NCBI RefSeq assembly: GCF_000422385.1
Contig: NZ_AULR01000002.1
Location: 186,001-250,000 of the forward strand
DNA from: Microbacterium indicum DSM 19969
GTDB taxonomy: Bacteria > Actinomycetota > Actinomycetes > Actinomycetales > Microbacteriaceae
Reading direction: 5' to 3'
DNA length: 64,000 nt
Both the position numbers and the translations under genes were made by a program. This document shows positions 1 to 9,817 of this stretch, one piece after another (position 1 is the stretch's first letter; each line of letters starts with the position of its first letter). The notes below the pieces were generated by a model, which saw only the letters and a list, made by a program, of their open reading frames with translations, searched no databases and had not been told where the DNA came from.

Positions 1-14
1 GTCCTCTTCTTCAT
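1..14 (-). CDS. 5' end of a gene cut by the window edge
   Basis: Only the first four codons are visible, reading Met-Lys-Lys-Arg on the minus strand. A strong Shine-Dalgarno sequence, GGAAGGAG, lies 7-8 nt before the ATG at position 14. The gene follows the GH42 beta-galactosidase by 49 nt in the same direction, so it is probably the next gene of that operon. A basic MKKR start after a glycosidase would suit the signal peptide of a sugar-binding lipoprotein, but that is a guess and the product cannot be identified here. Confidence 0.6.
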
Positions 15-63
15 GGTGTTACTCCTTCCGCCGCTTCGTCGCGGCAGTGTGTGAGCTGCTGGT

Positions 64-2088
64 TCAGGTGAGGTCGTGCCGGATCACGCGGACGGAGCCC
101 GCGGGAACCGCGAAGGAACCGGCGGTCTCCCCCGAGAGGAGGTCGGTGCCGGCGATCGCGATCTCGCGGTCGTGATCCGCGTGGTTGATCGCGAACGTGT
201 AGGAGGCGGCGTCGGATCGGCGCCGCACGATCTCGAGGCCCTCGTCGCGGGGCCGCGGCGTGATCCCGGCGTCGGCGTACGCGCCGCGGAAGACGCCGGA
301 GAGCGCGTCGGCCGACAGGCGCGTCGAGACGTACCAGCCGTGACCCGCCCCGTGTGATCCGCGCGTCACGGCCGGGAGGCCGGCCCCGCCGCCCGCGGCG
401 TACGTCGCGCGGACCTCGGCGCCCGCGAGGCGGAGGTGCTCCTGCCAGTGGTCCGCCGGGGAGACGGATCCGTCCGACCAGACGATGTCGGCGGAGGTCC
501 CGCGGGCGAGGGGCAGGTACTCCTCGACGTCGACGCCCAGGGCGTCGCGCAGGGGCGAGAGGAAGCCGCCCGGGTGGACGCCGTCGTTCTCGTCGACGAC
601 CGCCGAGAAGGAGGAGACGACGAGCGTGCCCCCGCCCGCGACGTAACGGGTCAGGTTCTCGGCGTCCCGGGCGCGGAGCATGTACTGCGCGGGCGCGACG
701 ACGAGCGGGTAGCGGGAGAGGTCGTGGCCGGGGAGCGCGAAGTCGACCGTGAGGCCGTCGGCGCGGAGCCGCTCGTAGAACGCGCGGACGCGCTCGCCGT
801 GGTCGAGGTCGTCGACGGGGCGCCATTCGAGGTCCTGCGCCCAGAACGACTCGTAGTCCCAGAGCACGGCGACGTCGGCCTCGACGCGGGATCCCCTGAC
901 CTCCGCGAGAGCGGCGACGTCGGCGCCGAGCTGCACGACCTCCCGCCACACCCGCGAGTCGGTTCCTGCGTGGGGGAGCATCGCGGAGTGGAACTTCTCG
1001 GCGCCGCGGCGCGAGGCTCGCCACTGGAAGAACATCACGGCGTCGGCGCCGTGCGCCACGTGCGCGAGCGAGTTCCGCGCCATCTCGCCGGGGCGCTTGG
1101 CGACGCCCGTCGGCTGCCAGTTGATGCCGCTCGTCGAGTGCTCCATGAGCATCCACGGGGCGCCGCCGGCGACCGATCGCGTGAGGTCCGCGGCGATCGC
1201 GAGGCCGATCTCGGGGTGCGGGTCGGCCGCGACGAGGTAGTGGTCGTCGCTCACGACGTCGACGAGCTGCGCCCACTCCCAGAGGTCGCAGCCGCCGTGC
1301 TGGTTGGCCATGAAGTTCGTCGTCACGGGGAGGTCGGAGTGGCGGCGGATCCCGTCGCGCTCGGCGACGAAGCAGGCCCGCAGCTGGTGGTCGCTGAAGC
1401 GGTGGAAGTCGAGCTTCTGCGCGGGGTTCGCGATGGTCGGCGTCGCGGCGGGCGTCGAGATGTGCTCCCACTCCTCGTAGTGCTGGCCCCAGAAGGCGGT
1501 GCCCCAGGCGTCGTTGAGGGCGTCGAGGGATCCGTAGCGCTCGCGCAGCCACGCGCGGAAGGCGTCGTTCGAGGCGGGCGAGTGATCCTCGGAGACGGGG
1601 GCGCCGTATTCGTTGTGGACGTGCCACATGACGACCGCGGGGTGGTGCGCATAGCGCTCGGCGAGCGCCGTCGCGATGCGCACGATGGCCTCGCGGTACG
1701 CGGGCGACGACGGCGAGACCATGCCGCGCGAGCCGAAGCCGAGGCGCGTGCCCTCGGCGGTCTGGACCCGCGACTCGGGGTGGGCGGCGAAGAACCACGC
1801 GGGCGGCGACGCCGTGGGTGTGCCGAGGTCGACCGAGATGCCGCCGTCGTGGAGGAGGTCCAGGACCTCGTCGAGCCACCCGAAGTCGAACTCGCCCTCG
1901 CGGATCTCGATGAGGCCCCACGAGAAGATCCCGACGCTCACGAGCGTGACGCCCGCCTCCTGCATGAGGCGCACGTCCTCGCGCCACGTCTCGCGCGGCC
2001 ACTGCTCGGGGTTGTAGTCGCCGCCGAAGGCCAGGCCGGGGACGTCGGGGAAGGTGGCGCGGGCGCGCCGTCCTGTGGCATCGGTCAT
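64..2088 (-). CDS. GH42 beta-galactosidase
   Basis: A 674-residue cytoplasmic glycoside hydrolase of family 42, which hydrolyses terminal beta-galactosides with retention. The sequence shows the family N-terminus (FGGDYNPEQW, about residues 21-30), the acid/base glutamate in HVHNEYG (E160) and the nucleophile in MLMEHS (E316). The length is normal for the family, which has a TIM barrel, a trimerisation domain and a C-terminal beta domain. The ATG at 2088 was chosen because homologous sequence begins there and GGAGCG precedes it; the frame stays open further upstream but runs into the operator region. It is divergent from a LacI regulator and co-directional with the truncated gene at the window edge. 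No signal peptide is visible, so the substrate is imported intact. Confidence 0.93.
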   Translation of the reverse strand: MTDATGRRARATFPDVPGLAFGGDYNPEQWPRETWREDVRLMQEAGVTLVSVGIFSWGLIEIREGEFDFGWLDEVLDLLHDGGISVDLGTPTASPPAWFFAAHPESRVQTAEGTRLGFGSRGMVSPSSPAYREAIVRIATALAERYAHHPAVVMWHVHNEYGAPVSEDHSPASNDAFRAWLRERYGSLDALNDAWGTAFWGQHYEEWEHISTPAATPTIANPAQKLDFHRFSDHQLRACFVAERDGIRRHSDLPVTTNFMANQHGGCDLWEWAQLVDVVSDDHYLVAADPHPEIGLAIAADLTRSVAGGAPWMLMEHSTSGINWQPTGVAKRPGEMARNSLAHVAHGADAVMFFQWRASRRGAEKFHSAMLPHAGTDSRVWREVVQLGADVAALAEVRGSRVEADVAVLWDYESFWAQDLEWRPVDDLDHGERVRAFYERLRADGLTVDFALPGHDLSRYPLVVAPAQYMLRARDAENLTRYVAGGGTLVVSSFSAVVDENDGVHPGGFLSPLRDALGVDVEEYLPLARGTSADIVWSDGSVSPADHWQEHLRLAGAEVRATYAAGGGAGLPAVTRGSHGAGHGWYVSTRLSADALSGVFRGAYADAGITPRPRDEGLEIVRRRSDAASYTFAINHADHDREIAIAGTDLLSGETAGSFAVPAGSVRVIRHDLT

Positions 2089-2131
2089 GGGTGAGATCGC
2101 TCCATCGTGTCTCGCATGGCGGTCACATCTC

Positions 2132-2145
2132 TGTAACCGGTCACA
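2132..2145. promoter_or_regulatory. LacI-type operator 1 (TGTAACCGGTCACA)
   Basis: A 14-bp imperfect palindrome lies between the divergent GH42 and lacI genes. It is closely related to the second palindrome at 2201-2214, and an extra half site GGTCACA sits at 2121-2127. LacI-family proteins usually bind such palindromes with a central CG, so this is the probable site for the adjacent regulator. This is inferred from sequence and position only. Confidence 0.6.
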
Positions 2146-2200
2146 GTCTGCGATCCCGCGAGGCGTTCTGGCCAGGCCGATCGCGATGTCGTTATCGAAC

Positions 2201-2214
2201 TGTGATCGGTCACG
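2201..2214. promoter_or_regulatory. LacI-type operator 2 (TGTGATCGGTCACG)
   Basis: A second palindrome of the same type, 69 bp centre-to-centre from operator 1. It lies just upstream of the likely -10 of the lacI gene, where it would overlap the -35 region. That arrangement suggests autoregulation, and perhaps looping between the two sites to control both divergent genes. Confidence 0.6.
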
Positions 2215-2233
2215 GGTCGAGCGGCGGGGGGGA

Positions 2234-2246
2234 TACCCTCGAATCC
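2234..2246 (+). promoter_or_regulatory. Leaderless-type promoter of the lacI gene
   Basis: The hexamer TACCCT (2234-2239) fits the actinobacterial -10 pattern TANNNT and is followed by only 7 nt before the ATG at 2247. Transcription would start at or next to the start codon. No Shine-Dalgarno sequence is present, which agrees with a leaderless mRNA. Confidence 0.5.
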
Positions 2247-3257
2247 ATGACGGGCGAAGTGCGCGCACGGAAGCCGACGATCCGCGACGTGGCGGCGATC
2301 GCCGGCGTCTCCTACGGCACGGTGTCGCGCGTCCTCAACGGCGGCAGATGGGTGTCGGACGACGCACGCCGCGCGGTCGAGGCCGCGATCGCGCAGTCGG
2401 GCTACACGGCCAACCATCACGCGCGCAGCCTCGCGACGGGGCGCTCCGAGTCGGTCGCGTTCCTCCTCACCGAGCCGCACCACCTGCTCTTCGAGGACCC
2501 GACCTACTCGCTGCTCCTGCGGCACTCGGCGGAGGCGCTCACGCGTCGCGGGCAGACGCTCGTGCTGCTCCTCGCGGGATCCGACGAGGAGAAGGAGGGC
2601 GTGCTGAGGTACGTCGAGGGCGGGCACGTCGACGGGGTCATGCTCGTGTCGCCCCACGCGCACGACGGCTTCGTCACGGGATTGCTCCGCGCGGGCGTGC
2701 CGACGGTGTGCGTCGGACTTCCCCTCGGCGCCGCCGAGGACCTCCCCTCGGTCTCGGTCAACGAGTACGAGTCGGCGCGGCAGATGACGCGGTTCCTCCG
2801 CCAGCGCGGGCACCGGCGGATCGCGCACATCGCGGGCCCGCAGGACACGCCGGGCGGCCGCTTCCGCCTCGAGGGCTTCCGCGACGAGATGGGGGACGCG
2901 CTCGACGAATCGCTCATCCGGATCGGCGACTTCGGCCGGGCGAGCGGCGCGGAGGCGATCGCGCGGCTCGAACCCGGTTCCTTCGACGCGGTGTTCGCGG
3001 CGTCGGACAGCATGGCCGTCGGCGCGATCCAGCGGCTCCACCGCGACGGCGTGCGGGTCCCGGAGGACGTCGCGGTGTCGGGCTTCGACGACTCGGGCCT
3101 CGCGGTCGACGTGGATCCCACCCTCACGACGATGCGGCAGCCGTGGGAGCGGCTCGGCGAGGAGATGGTCGCGATGCTGCTCGACATCGTCGCGGGCGGG
3201 TCCGGCGCGACGCTCACCCTCGACACGACGCTCGTCGTGCGCGAGAGCGCGCCCTGA
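2247..3257 (+). CDS. LacI-family transcriptional regulator
   Basis: A 336-residue repressor. Residues 10-32 form the helix-turn-helix (TIRDVAAIAGVSYGTVSRVL), followed by a hinge and a periplasmic-binding-protein-like effector domain with the usual late motif VSGFDDSG and the closing TTMRQP segment. It is divergent from the GH42 beta-galactosidase, and the spacer carries two related palindromes, so it most likely represses that gene and itself and is released by a galactoside or its breakdown product. The ATG at 2247 was chosen because the DNA-binding domain starts 10 residues later; the frame is open upstream only through the operator region. Confidence 0.92.
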   Translation: MTGEVRARKPTIRDVAAIAGVSYGTVSRVLNGGRWVSDDARRAVEAAIAQSGYTANHHARSLATGRSESVAFLLTEPHHLLFEDPTYSLLLRHSAEALTRRGQTLVLLLAGSDEEKEGVLRYVEGGHVDGVMLVSPHAHDGFVTGLLRAGVPTVCVGLPLGAAEDLPSVSVNEYESARQMTRFLRQRGHRRIAHIAGPQDTPGGRFRLEGFRDEMGDALDESLIRIGDFGRASGAEAIARLEPGSFDAVFAASDSMAVGAIQRLHRDGVRVPEDVAVSGFDDSGLAVDVDPTLTTMRQPWERLGEEMVAMLLDIVAGGSGATLTLDTTLVVRESAP

Positions 3258-3266
3258 GGCGCACGC

Positions 3267-3313
3267 GCGGAACGGCGGGCCGGGAGCTCGTCGCCCCCGG
3301 CCCGCCGTTCCGC
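3267..3313. terminator. Bidirectional hairpin terminator
   Basis: A perfect 18-bp GC-rich stem (3267-3284 with 3296-3313) and an 11-nt loop lie between the convergent lacI (ends 3257) and GH1 (ends 3319) genes. There is no U tract, as is common for terminators in high-GC actinobacteria. Confidence 0.8.
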
Positions 3314-3318
3314 CGCTC

Positions 3319-4488
3319 TCAGAGCGCGTTGCGCTTCGCGACCTCGCCGAGCCAGTGCGCGCTGGGCTTCGCGGTGCGCTCGAAGGTCTCGGGATCCCAC
3401 GACACGAGCCCGAAGGTCGGACGGAAGCCGCTCGCCCACTCGTAGTTGTCGAGCAGGCTCCAGTGCTGGTATCCGCGCACGTCGATGCCGTCGGCGATCG
3501 CGCGGTGCACACCCTCGAGCGCGCCCTGCGTGTAGGCGATGCGACGGGCGTCGTCCTGGGTCGCGATCCCGTTCTCCGTGATCATGAGCGGCACGCCGCC
3601 CGACAGCTCCCACGCGCTGCGCAGGCCGAGCTCCGACGCGGGCGGGAAGAACTCCCAGCCCGTGAGGGTCGTCTCGACGCCCTCGGCGACGGGCCGCGGC
3701 CCCTCGGGGCCGATGAAGGTGCGGGTGTACGCCTGGACGCCGAGGAAGTCGTCGCCCGCGCTCTGCTCGAGGTACCAGAAGTCGCGCGGGTAGCCGTACT
3801 CCTGCAGCTTCTCGGCGGATCCCTCCTCCTCGGTCGCATGGAAGGCCTGCGTCGCGATCGACCAGCCCGAGAGGATCCCGGGGCGCTGGGCGAGCACCTC
3901 GCGGGCCCGCCTGTGCGACGCGAGCAGCTGGTCGGCGACGTGCAGGTCGGGGAAGGCGAGCCCGTGCGCGACGAGGTTCGCGGCGTCCTCCCCGCCCGCG
4001 AGCATCGCCGCGATGTTCGGCTCGTTGATCGTGCACACGTAGCGCACGCCGTCGAGGATCGGGAGGACGGTCTCGACATAGCGCGCGAACAGCTCGGGCG
4101 CGTCATCGGCGCGCCAGAAGCCGTCGCGCTCGAACCAGCGCGGCACCGTGAAGTGCATGAGCGTCACGATCGGCTCGACGCCGTTCGCGAGGCATGCGTC
4201 GATCATGCGGCGGTAGTGGGCGAGCTCGGCGCGCGACACGAAGCCGCGCTCGGGCTCGATGCGCGCCCACTCGATGCTGAAGCGGTACGAGTTCAGCCCC
4301 AGCGACGCGAGGAGGCGGATGTCCTCCTCGAAGCGGTGGTAGCTGTCGGCGGCGTCGCCGCTCGGCTCGACGATCGTCGTGCCGGTCTCGTGCTCGTGCA
4401 CCCACCAGTTCGAGTTGACGTTGTTGCCCTCGATCTGGTGGGCGGCGGTGGAGGCTCCCCAGAGGAAGCCGTCGGGGAAGGAAAGCAC
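3319..4488 (-). CDS. GH1 beta-glucosidase
   Basis: A 389-residue family 1 glycoside hydrolase, expected to cleave beta-glucosides such as cellobiose in the cytoplasm. The start FPDGFLWGASTAAHQIEG is typical. The acid/base is in TINEPN (E156) and the nucleophile in ITENG (E305), and the C-terminal HWSLLDNYEW segment is intact. The protein is about 50-60 residues shorter than common 440-450-residue members although both ends are present, so loops are shortened and it is not truncated. GTG at 4488 is taken as the start because it has ACGGAG just upstream and directly precedes the conserved N-terminus. It lies 32 nt downstream of the ABC ATPase gene and probably acts on the sugar that transporter imports. 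Confidence 0.92.
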   Translation of the reverse strand: MLSFPDGFLWGASTAAHQIEGNNVNSNWWVHEHETGTTIVEPSGDAADSYHRFEEDIRLLASLGLNSYRFSIEWARIEPERGFVSRAELAHYRRMIDACLANGVEPIVTLMHFTVPRWFERDGFWRADDAPELFARYVETVLPILDGVRYVCTINEPNIAAMLAGGEDAANLVAHGLAFPDLHVADQLLASHRRAREVLAQRPGILSGWSIATQAFHATEEEGSAEKLQEYGYPRDFWYLEQSAGDDFLGVQAYTRTFIGPEGPRPVAEGVETTLTGWEFFPPASELGLRSAWELSGGVPLMITENGIATQDDARRIAYTQGALEGVHRAIADGIDVRGYQHWSLLDNYEWASGFRPTFGLVSWDPETFERTAKPSAHWLGEVAKRNAL

Positions 4489-4520
4489 TGTTCTCCGTTT
4501 CGGGATGGGTCGGGCGCCGC

Positions 4521-6170
4521 CTACGCGGCCTGCGCGCGGGCGGGGTCGGGGATCGCGTCGAGCAGGTCCACCGTGTAGGGATCCCGCGGGCTGCGCATGA
4601 CGTCGGCCGTGCGCCCGCTCTCGACGACGCGGCCGTCGTGCAGCACGAGGATGTCGTCGGTGATGAGTCGGGCGCTCAGCAGGTCGTGCGTGATGTAGAG
4701 CAGAGAGACGCCGCGCTCCTCGCGGAGGTCGCGCAGCAGGCGCAGGACGCCGGCCCGCAGCGACACGTCGAGCATCGAGACGGGCTCGTCGGCGACGATC
4801 ACCTGCGGGTCGCATGCGAGGGCGCGGGCGATCACGACGCGCTGCCGCTGGCCGCCCGAGAGCTGGTGCGGCAGCTTCGCGGCGAACTCCTCCGCGGGGG
4901 TGAGGCCGACGGTCTCGAGGAGCTCGATGACGCGCCGGCGCACGTCGGCGCCCGAGAGGTCCGTGAGGTTCGCGACGGGGCGCTCGAGGTGGTAGCCCAC
5001 GGTGTGCAGCGGGTTGAGCGCGGCGTACGGGTCCTGGAAGACCATCTGCACGTCGGACCAGAAGCCGCGCATCTCGCGCCGCTTCAGCTGATCGACCCGC
5101 TGGTCGCCGAAGAGGATCGACCCGGACGTCGGCCGCTCGACGCCCGTGAGCATCTTCGCGATCGTGCTCTTCCCGCTGCCGCTCTGGCCCACGAGGGCGA
5201 GGGCGCCGCCGGGTTCGAGGCGGAACGAGACGTCGTCGACCGCCTGGACCGTGCGGCCGCGGCGGCCCCGGTACGTCTTCGTGAGCCCCTCGACGACGAG
5301 GGCGCGCGTGTCGGATCCCTCGGCGGGGACGACGGGACGCTCCTCGAGCCCGGGAAGGCTCACGACCTCGGCGCGCGGGTTCGCGTAGTGGCTCAGCAGC
5401 ATCTTCGTGTACTCGTGCTGCGGATCGGAGAGGATCCGCGCGCTGGGGGAGTCCTCGACGATCCGCCCGTCGTGCATCACGAGCACGCGCTCCGTCGCCT
5501 CGAGCACTGTCCCGAGGTCGTGGCTGATGAGGATCGCCGTGAAGCCCTCGGAGCGCTGCAGGTCGCGGATCGTGCCCATGACGGCGTGCTGCACGAGCAT
5601 GTCGAGGGCCGTCGTCGGCTCGTCGAACACCATGAGGCTCGGCTCGAGGCTGAGCGCGAGGGCGATCGAGACGCGCTGACGCATGCCGCCCGACAGCTCG
5701 GACGGGAAGCGGTCGAGCACCTCCGGGTCGAGCTCGACCTTCGAGAGCAGGTCGCGGGCCCTCGCGAGCCGCTCGGTCGCGGCGACGTGGCCGTGCGCGC
5801 GGAAGATGTCGAGGAAGTGGTTCCGGATCGACCGAACCGGGTTGAGCGCGTTCATGCCCGACTGCAGGACCATCGCGAACCCGCCCTGGCGCTGCGACCG
5901 CAGCTCCTCGGGGCCGAGCGGCGCGATGTCGCGCCCTTCGAACACGATGCGGCCGTGCTCGATGCGCGCGGGCGCCTTGGCGAGCTTCGTGATGGCGAAG
6001 CCGAGGGTCGACTTGCCCGATCCCGACTCGCCGACGAGGCCGACGAACTCGCCGCGGCGGATCTCGAGGGACACGTCGTCGACCGCGCGCGTGACGGGGG
6101 CCCCGATGGGCTCGTACACGACCGTGAGGTCCTCGACCCGGAGGATCGGCTCGGAGTTCTGCGTGGTCAT
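4521..6170 (-). CDS. Fused OppD-OppF type ABC ATPase
   Basis: A 549-residue protein with two complete ABC ATPase domains in tandem. Each half has the Walker [19 protein letters not shown] and a signature: LSGGMRQR in the first half and LSGGQRQR in the second. This equals a fusion of the two ATPases of dipeptide/oligopeptide-type importers, which also carry oligosaccharides in many actinobacteria. The ATG at 6170 overlaps the stop of the upstream permease (ATGA), so translation is coupled. The following gene is a beta-glucosidase, which points to a beta-glucoside substrate rather than a peptide. Confidence 0.93.
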   Translation of the reverse strand: MTTQNSEPILRVEDLTVVYEPIGAPVTRAVDDVSLEIRRGEFVGLVGESGSGKSTLGFAITKLAKAPARIEHGRIVFEGRDIAPLGPEELRSQRQGGFAMVLQSGMNALNPVRSIRNHFLDIFRAHGHVAATERLARARDLLSKVELDPEVLDRFPSELSGGMRQRVSIALALSLEPSLMVFDEPTTALDMLVQHAVMGTIRDLQRSEGFTAILISHDLGTVLEATERVLVMHDGRIVEDSPSARILSDPQHEYTKMLLSHYANPRAEVVSLPGLEERPVVPAEGSDTRALVVEGLTKTYRGRRGRTVQAVDDVSFRLEPGGALALVGQSGSGKSTIAKMLTGVERPTSGSILFGDQRVDQLKRREMRGFWSDVQMVFQDPYAALNPLHTVGYHLERPVANLTDLSGADVRRRVIELLETVGLTPAEEFAAKLPHQLSGGQRQRVVIARALACDPQVIVADEPVSMLDVSLRAGVLRLLRDLREERGVSLLYITHDLLSARLITDDILVLHDGRVVESGRTADVMRSPRDPYTVDLLDAIPDPARAQAA

Positions 6171-7090
6171 CGTCCCGTGCTCCCTTCGCGCAGGCGCGGA
6201 TTGCTGATGCCGTCGATGCCGAAGTTGATGAGCATGAGGCTCGTCGCGAGGAGCGCGATGCAGAGACCGGGCGCGAACAGCAGCGCCCACTGCCCCGTGA
6301 GCATCGCGTTCGAGTTCTGCGACCAGTAGAGCATCGTGCCCCACGTCACGGCGGTGCTGTCGCCGAGCCCGAGGAACTCGAGGCCGGCCTCGGCGAGGAT
6401 CGCCGACACCGCGGCGCCGAAGAATCCGCCGATGATGATCGACGTCATGTTCGGGAGGATCTCGCGGAAGACGATGCGCGGCGAGCGCTCGCCCGCGAAG
6501 CGCGCCGCCTGCACGAAGTCGCGCCCGCGGAGCGACTGGGTCTGCGCCCGGAGGACGCGCGCCGCCCAGGCCCAGCCCGTGATCGCGATGACGGCGATGA
6601 TCACCGAGACGCCGCCGTTCTGGAGGTACGCGGCGATCACGATCATGAGGGGGAGGCTCGGGATCACGAGGAAGAGGTTCACGAAGAATCCGACGACCTC
6701 GGCGCCGAACCCGCGCATGTACCCCCAGGAGAGGCCGATGAGCATCGCGATGATCGTCGAGATGCCGCCCGCGCCGAAGCCCACGAGGGCGCTGATCCGC
6801 GCGCCGTAGATGAGCTGGCTCAGGACGTCCTCGCCGGCCGCCGTCGTGCCGAGCCAGTGGGCGCCCGAGGCGTCGGCGCTGCGGTCGAACGAGTTGTCGG
6901 TCGGCGAGTACGGCGCGATCAGCGGCGCGAAGATCGCGAGGATCAGGAAGGCACCGAGGATGATCAGGCCGACGCGCGACTTCCTGTTGCTCCACAGGAG
7001 CCGGAGGTTGTCGAGCGCGGGGCGGGTGGGCCGCCTGCGGGCGGCCTTCTTCTGTGTCTGCACGTTGAGCGTGCGCTGCGAGGTCATCAT
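6167..7090 (-). CDS. ABC transporter permease, OppC/DppC type
   Basis: A 307-residue inner-membrane permease. It has a cytoplasmic basic N-terminus, a first transmembrane helix ([20 protein letters not shown]), the periplasmic [15 protein letters not shown] segment typical of the C-type subunit, and five further helices. The EAA-type loop that contacts the ATPase includes the [11 protein letters not shown] region. Two ATGs (7090 and 7087) are adjacent; 7090 overlaps the stop of the preceding permease. It forms the heterodimeric channel with the OppB-type protein upstream. Confidence 0.92.
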   Translation of the reverse strand: MMTSQRTLNVQTQKKAARRRPTRPALDNLRLLWSNRKSRVGLIILGAFLILAIFAPLIAPYSPTDNSFDRSADASGAHWLGTTAAGEDVLSQLIYGARISALVGFGAGGISTIIAMLIGLSWGYMRGFGAEVVGFFVNLFLVIPSLPLMIVIAAYLQNGGVSVIIAVIAITGWAWAARVLRAQTQSLRGRDFVQAARFAGERSPRIVFREILPNMTSIIIGGFFGAAVSAILAEAGLEFLGLGDSTAVTWGTMLYWSQNSNAMLTGQWALLFAPGLCIALLATSLMLINFGIDGISNPRLREGSTGR

Positions 7091-8067
7091 CGCCTGGTCC
7101 TGGGGTCGAGAACGCCGTACAGCAGGTCGACGAGGAGGTTCGCGACGAGCACGCTGACGGTGATCATGAGGAAGAGAGCCTGCATGAGGGGGTAGTCCTG
7201 GCCGATCACGGCGTTGAACAGCAGGTAGCCGATGCCGGGGTAGCCGAAGACCTGCTCCACGAGGATGGATCCGCCGACGACGCCGCCGAGGGCCATGCCG
7301 AACCCCGTGAGGTTCGGGAGGATCGCGTTGCGCGCCGCATAGCGGAGGGCGACGGTGCGGCCGCGCAGGCCGTTGGCCTCCGCGAAAGTCACGTAGTCCT
7401 CGCCGAGCGTGTTGATCATGGAGTTGCGCATGCCGAGGATCCACCCGCCGAACGACGTGATGAACATCGTCAGCGCGGGGAGGGCCGCGTGATACAGCAC
7501 GTCGCCGACGAACGACCACGAGAGGTTCGGGATCGCGGTCGCCGAGTAGGCGCCCGACGTCGGGAAGATGTGCCACAGGTACCCCGTGAGGAACAGCAGG
7601 AGGAGCGCCGACCAGAAGTACGGGAAGGTGTTCATGAAGCTGCCGGCGATCGTCGGGAGCCCGTCGAGCCACGAGCCGCGCTTCCACGCCGCGAGGACGC
7701 CGATGAGCGTTCCCGTGACGAAGGCGAGGATCGTGACGGCGCCCACGAGGATCACGGTGTACGGCAGCGCCTGGCCGACGAGCTCCGAGACCGGCTGCGG
7801 GTAGAACGCGTAGGAGGTGCCGAAGTCGAGGCGCACGACCTGTCCGAGGTACTGGACGTACTGCTCCCAGACGTTGCCGTCGGGGACGCCCAGCTGGGCC
7901 TCGATCGCGGCGCGGGTCGCCTCGGTCACGGGCCCGTTCTCCGAGAGGCGCGCGATCGCCGCGTCGGTCGGGTCGCCGGGCATCATGCGGGGCAGGAAGA
8001 AGTTCAGGGTGACGGCGGCCCAGAGCGTGAGGACGAAGAGCCCCGCCTTCTGCAGCACGTATCTCAC
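7087..8067 (-). CDS. ABC transporter permease, OppB/DppB type
   Basis: A 326-residue permease beginning with GTG at 8067, which overlaps the stop of the substrate-binding protein gene (GTGA). The first helix (VLTLWAAVTLNFFLPRMMPGDP) is the family hallmark, followed by a large extracytoplasmic loop and five more helices. The EAA loop has the sequence EDYVTFAEANGLRGR. It is the first of two permeases in a five-gene oligosaccharide-uptake operon that ends with a GH1 beta-glucosidase. Confidence 0.92.
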   Translation of the reverse strand: MRYVLQKAGLFVLTLWAAVTLNFFLPRMMPGDPTDAAIARLSENGPVTEATRAAIEAQLGVPDGNVWEQYVQYLGQVVRLDFGTSYAFYPQPVSELVGQALPYTVILVGAVTILAFVTGTLIGVLAAWKRGSWLDGLPTIAGSFMNTFPYFWSALLLLFLTGYLWHIFPTSGAYSATAIPNLSWSFVGDVLYHAALPALTMFITSFGGWILGMRNSMINTLGEDYVTFAEANGLRGRTVALRYAARNAILPNLTGFGMALGGVVGGSILVEQVFGYPGIGYLLFNAVIGQDYPLMQALFLMITVSVLVANLLVDLLYGVLDPRTRR

Positions 8068-9743
8068 TGGTCGGATCCCTTCGCCTGCTTGAGGTGCACG
8101 ACGACGTTGAGCGCGCTCGCGTCCCACGTGTTGAGGGGCGCGTACGGGTCGTCGGCGTCGGGCCAGCCCGTGAAGCGGCCGTCGTTGTAGAGGCCCCAGA
8201 GGCCGCCGTAGTAGAGGGCGACGACGGGCACCTGGTCGTAGAAGACCTGCTCGAGCTGCTGCGTGACCGCCGTCTTCTCGTCGTCGGTCGTGGCGGCGCG
8301 CAGCTCGTCGAGGAGCGCGTCGGTGTCGGCGTCCTGATACCGGATCCGGTTGTTCTGCGTGTCGGTGCCGGTGGGCTGGTAGAAGTCGCTCGAGAGCAGG
8401 CTGTTGTACGCGTCGTACAGGCTTCCCGCGCCGTTCGACGAGTTCATCGCGACCTCGAAGTCGCCGCTGTTCATCGACGCCTCCAGCGACGCGGGCTGCG
8501 GGCTCTGGATCTTGACCTCGATCCCGATCGCGCCGAGCTCTCGCTGCACCTCCTGCGCCGCGCGCAGGTAGTCGGTGTAGCCGTTCGCGACGAGCATCGT
8601 GAAGGAGAAGGGGGATCCGTCGGGCTTCGTCATCGTCGTCCCGTCGTAGGAGAAGCCCGCGTCTTCGAAGGACGCGATCGCCGCGTCGGTGTCCTGGTCG
8701 ATGACGCCCTCGTTCGGGATCGACGGGTCGAGCTCGTCCTCGAGGTTCGGGAGGAGGAGCCCGGTCTGGCTCGCAGGGTCCATGAGGCCCTCGACCGCGA
8801 CGTCGGAGATCTTCTCCTTGTCGAGCGCGAGTGAGAGGCCGCGGCGCACGTCGACGTCGTCGAACGGGGCCTTCTCGAGGTTCATCTGGAGGCCGATGAT
8901 GCCTCCCGGCGGGAACCAGTAGTGGTTGTCGGGGTTCGCGGCGCCCCAGGTGCCGTCGACGTCGCTCATGTAAGCGTACGCCCAGTCGAATCCGCGCGTC
9001 ACGAGGTCGATCTGCGTGTTGGACGCGGGGAAGACGATGTGCTTGACCTCGATCTGGTCCGCCATCCAGTGGCCGCTCCACGCGTCCATCGAATACTGGA
9101 GCGGCGTGAAGTTGCCGAGCTCGTACGGACCGCTGCCGACCGGGTTCTCATCGCGCCAGGTGGCGGGGTCGTCGACGTCCTTCCAGATGTGCTCGGGGAC
9201 GATGATCGTGCGTCCGACGACCCAGAGGGCGGGGGAGTCCTCGCCCGCCAGGTGGAAGGTGATGGAGTTCGCGTCGTCGTCGACGTCGAAGGAGTCGATC
9301 CGCGACCACGCTCCGTTGATGTCGGTCGCGGGGAACTCCTTCAGCATGTCGAAGGTGAATGCGACGTCCTCGACCGTGAGGGGCTCGCCGTCCTGCCAGG
9401 TGGCGTCGTCGCGGATCGTCATCTCGATCGTCTCCGGATCGGGCTGGCTGAAGTCCTCGGCGAGCCACGGCGTGAGGTCGCCGTCGATCGGGTTCGACAT
9501 GAGCAGCGGCTCGTAGATGTAGTCGACGCCGGCGCGGGAGCTGCCGAGGTAGGGGTTGAAGTTGCGCTCGTAGTTCGGCGAGCCGGCGTCGCCCGCCACG
9601 AGCAGCGTGTCATCGCCGATCGTGGGGTCGGGCTGGCTCGTGATGGTCGCGCTGCACCCGGCGGTCGCGAGCGCCGCGACCGCGGCGATGGCCGCCGCGG
9701 CGAGGAGCCGGCGGGGGCGCCGCAGCTTTCTCAGTGGGATCAC
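8064..9743 (-). CDS. ABC transporter substrate-binding lipoprotein (SBP family 5)
   Basis: A 559-residue extracellular binding protein of the oligopeptide/nickel/oligosaccharide family. The N-terminus is basic (RKLRRPRR), then hydrophobic, ending in the lipobox LATAGC, so it should be a lipoprotein anchored to the outer membrane face. Family motifs include DGEPLTVEDVAFTFDMLK and YELGNF. The start is GTG at 9743, with AAGGAC upstream. It is the first gene of the operon, just downstream of a promoter with an operator embedded in its spacer. The operon context with a beta-glucosidase suggests beta-glucoside or cello-oligosaccharide binding; the exact ligand cannot be read from sequence. Confidence 0.92.
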   Translation of the reverse strand: MIPLRKLRRPRRLLAAAAIAAVAALATAGCSATITSQPDPTIGDDTLLVAGDAGSPNYERNFNPYLGSSRAGVDYIYEPLLMSNPIDGDLTPWLAEDFSQPDPETIEMTIRDDATWQDGEPLTVEDVAFTFDMLKEFPATDINGAWSRIDSFDVDDDANSITFHLAGEDSPALWVVGRTIIVPEHIWKDVDDPATWRDENPVGSGPYELGNFTPLQYSMDAWSGHWMADQIEVKHIVFPASNTQIDLVTRGFDWAYAYMSDVDGTWGAANPDNHYWFPPGGIIGLQMNLEKAPFDDVDVRRGLSLALDKEKISDVAVEGLMDPASQTGLLLPNLEDELDPSIPNEGVIDQDTDAAIASFEDAGFSYDGTTMTKPDGSPFSFTMLVANGYTDYLRAAQEVQRELGAIGIEVKIQSPQPASLEASMNSGDFEVAMNSSNGAGSLYDAYNSLLSSDFYQPTGTDTQNNRIRYQDADTDALLDELRAATTDDEKTAVTQQLEQVFYDQVPVVALYYGGLWGLYNDGRFTGWPDADDPYAPLNTWDASALNVVVHLKQAKGSDQ

Positions 9744-9817
9744 GTGTGTCGTCCTTCACAACGTCGTTCGGACCTGCGCCGCGCGCGGACGCCGTGGTCC
9801 GGTGCGCGACGGGACCT

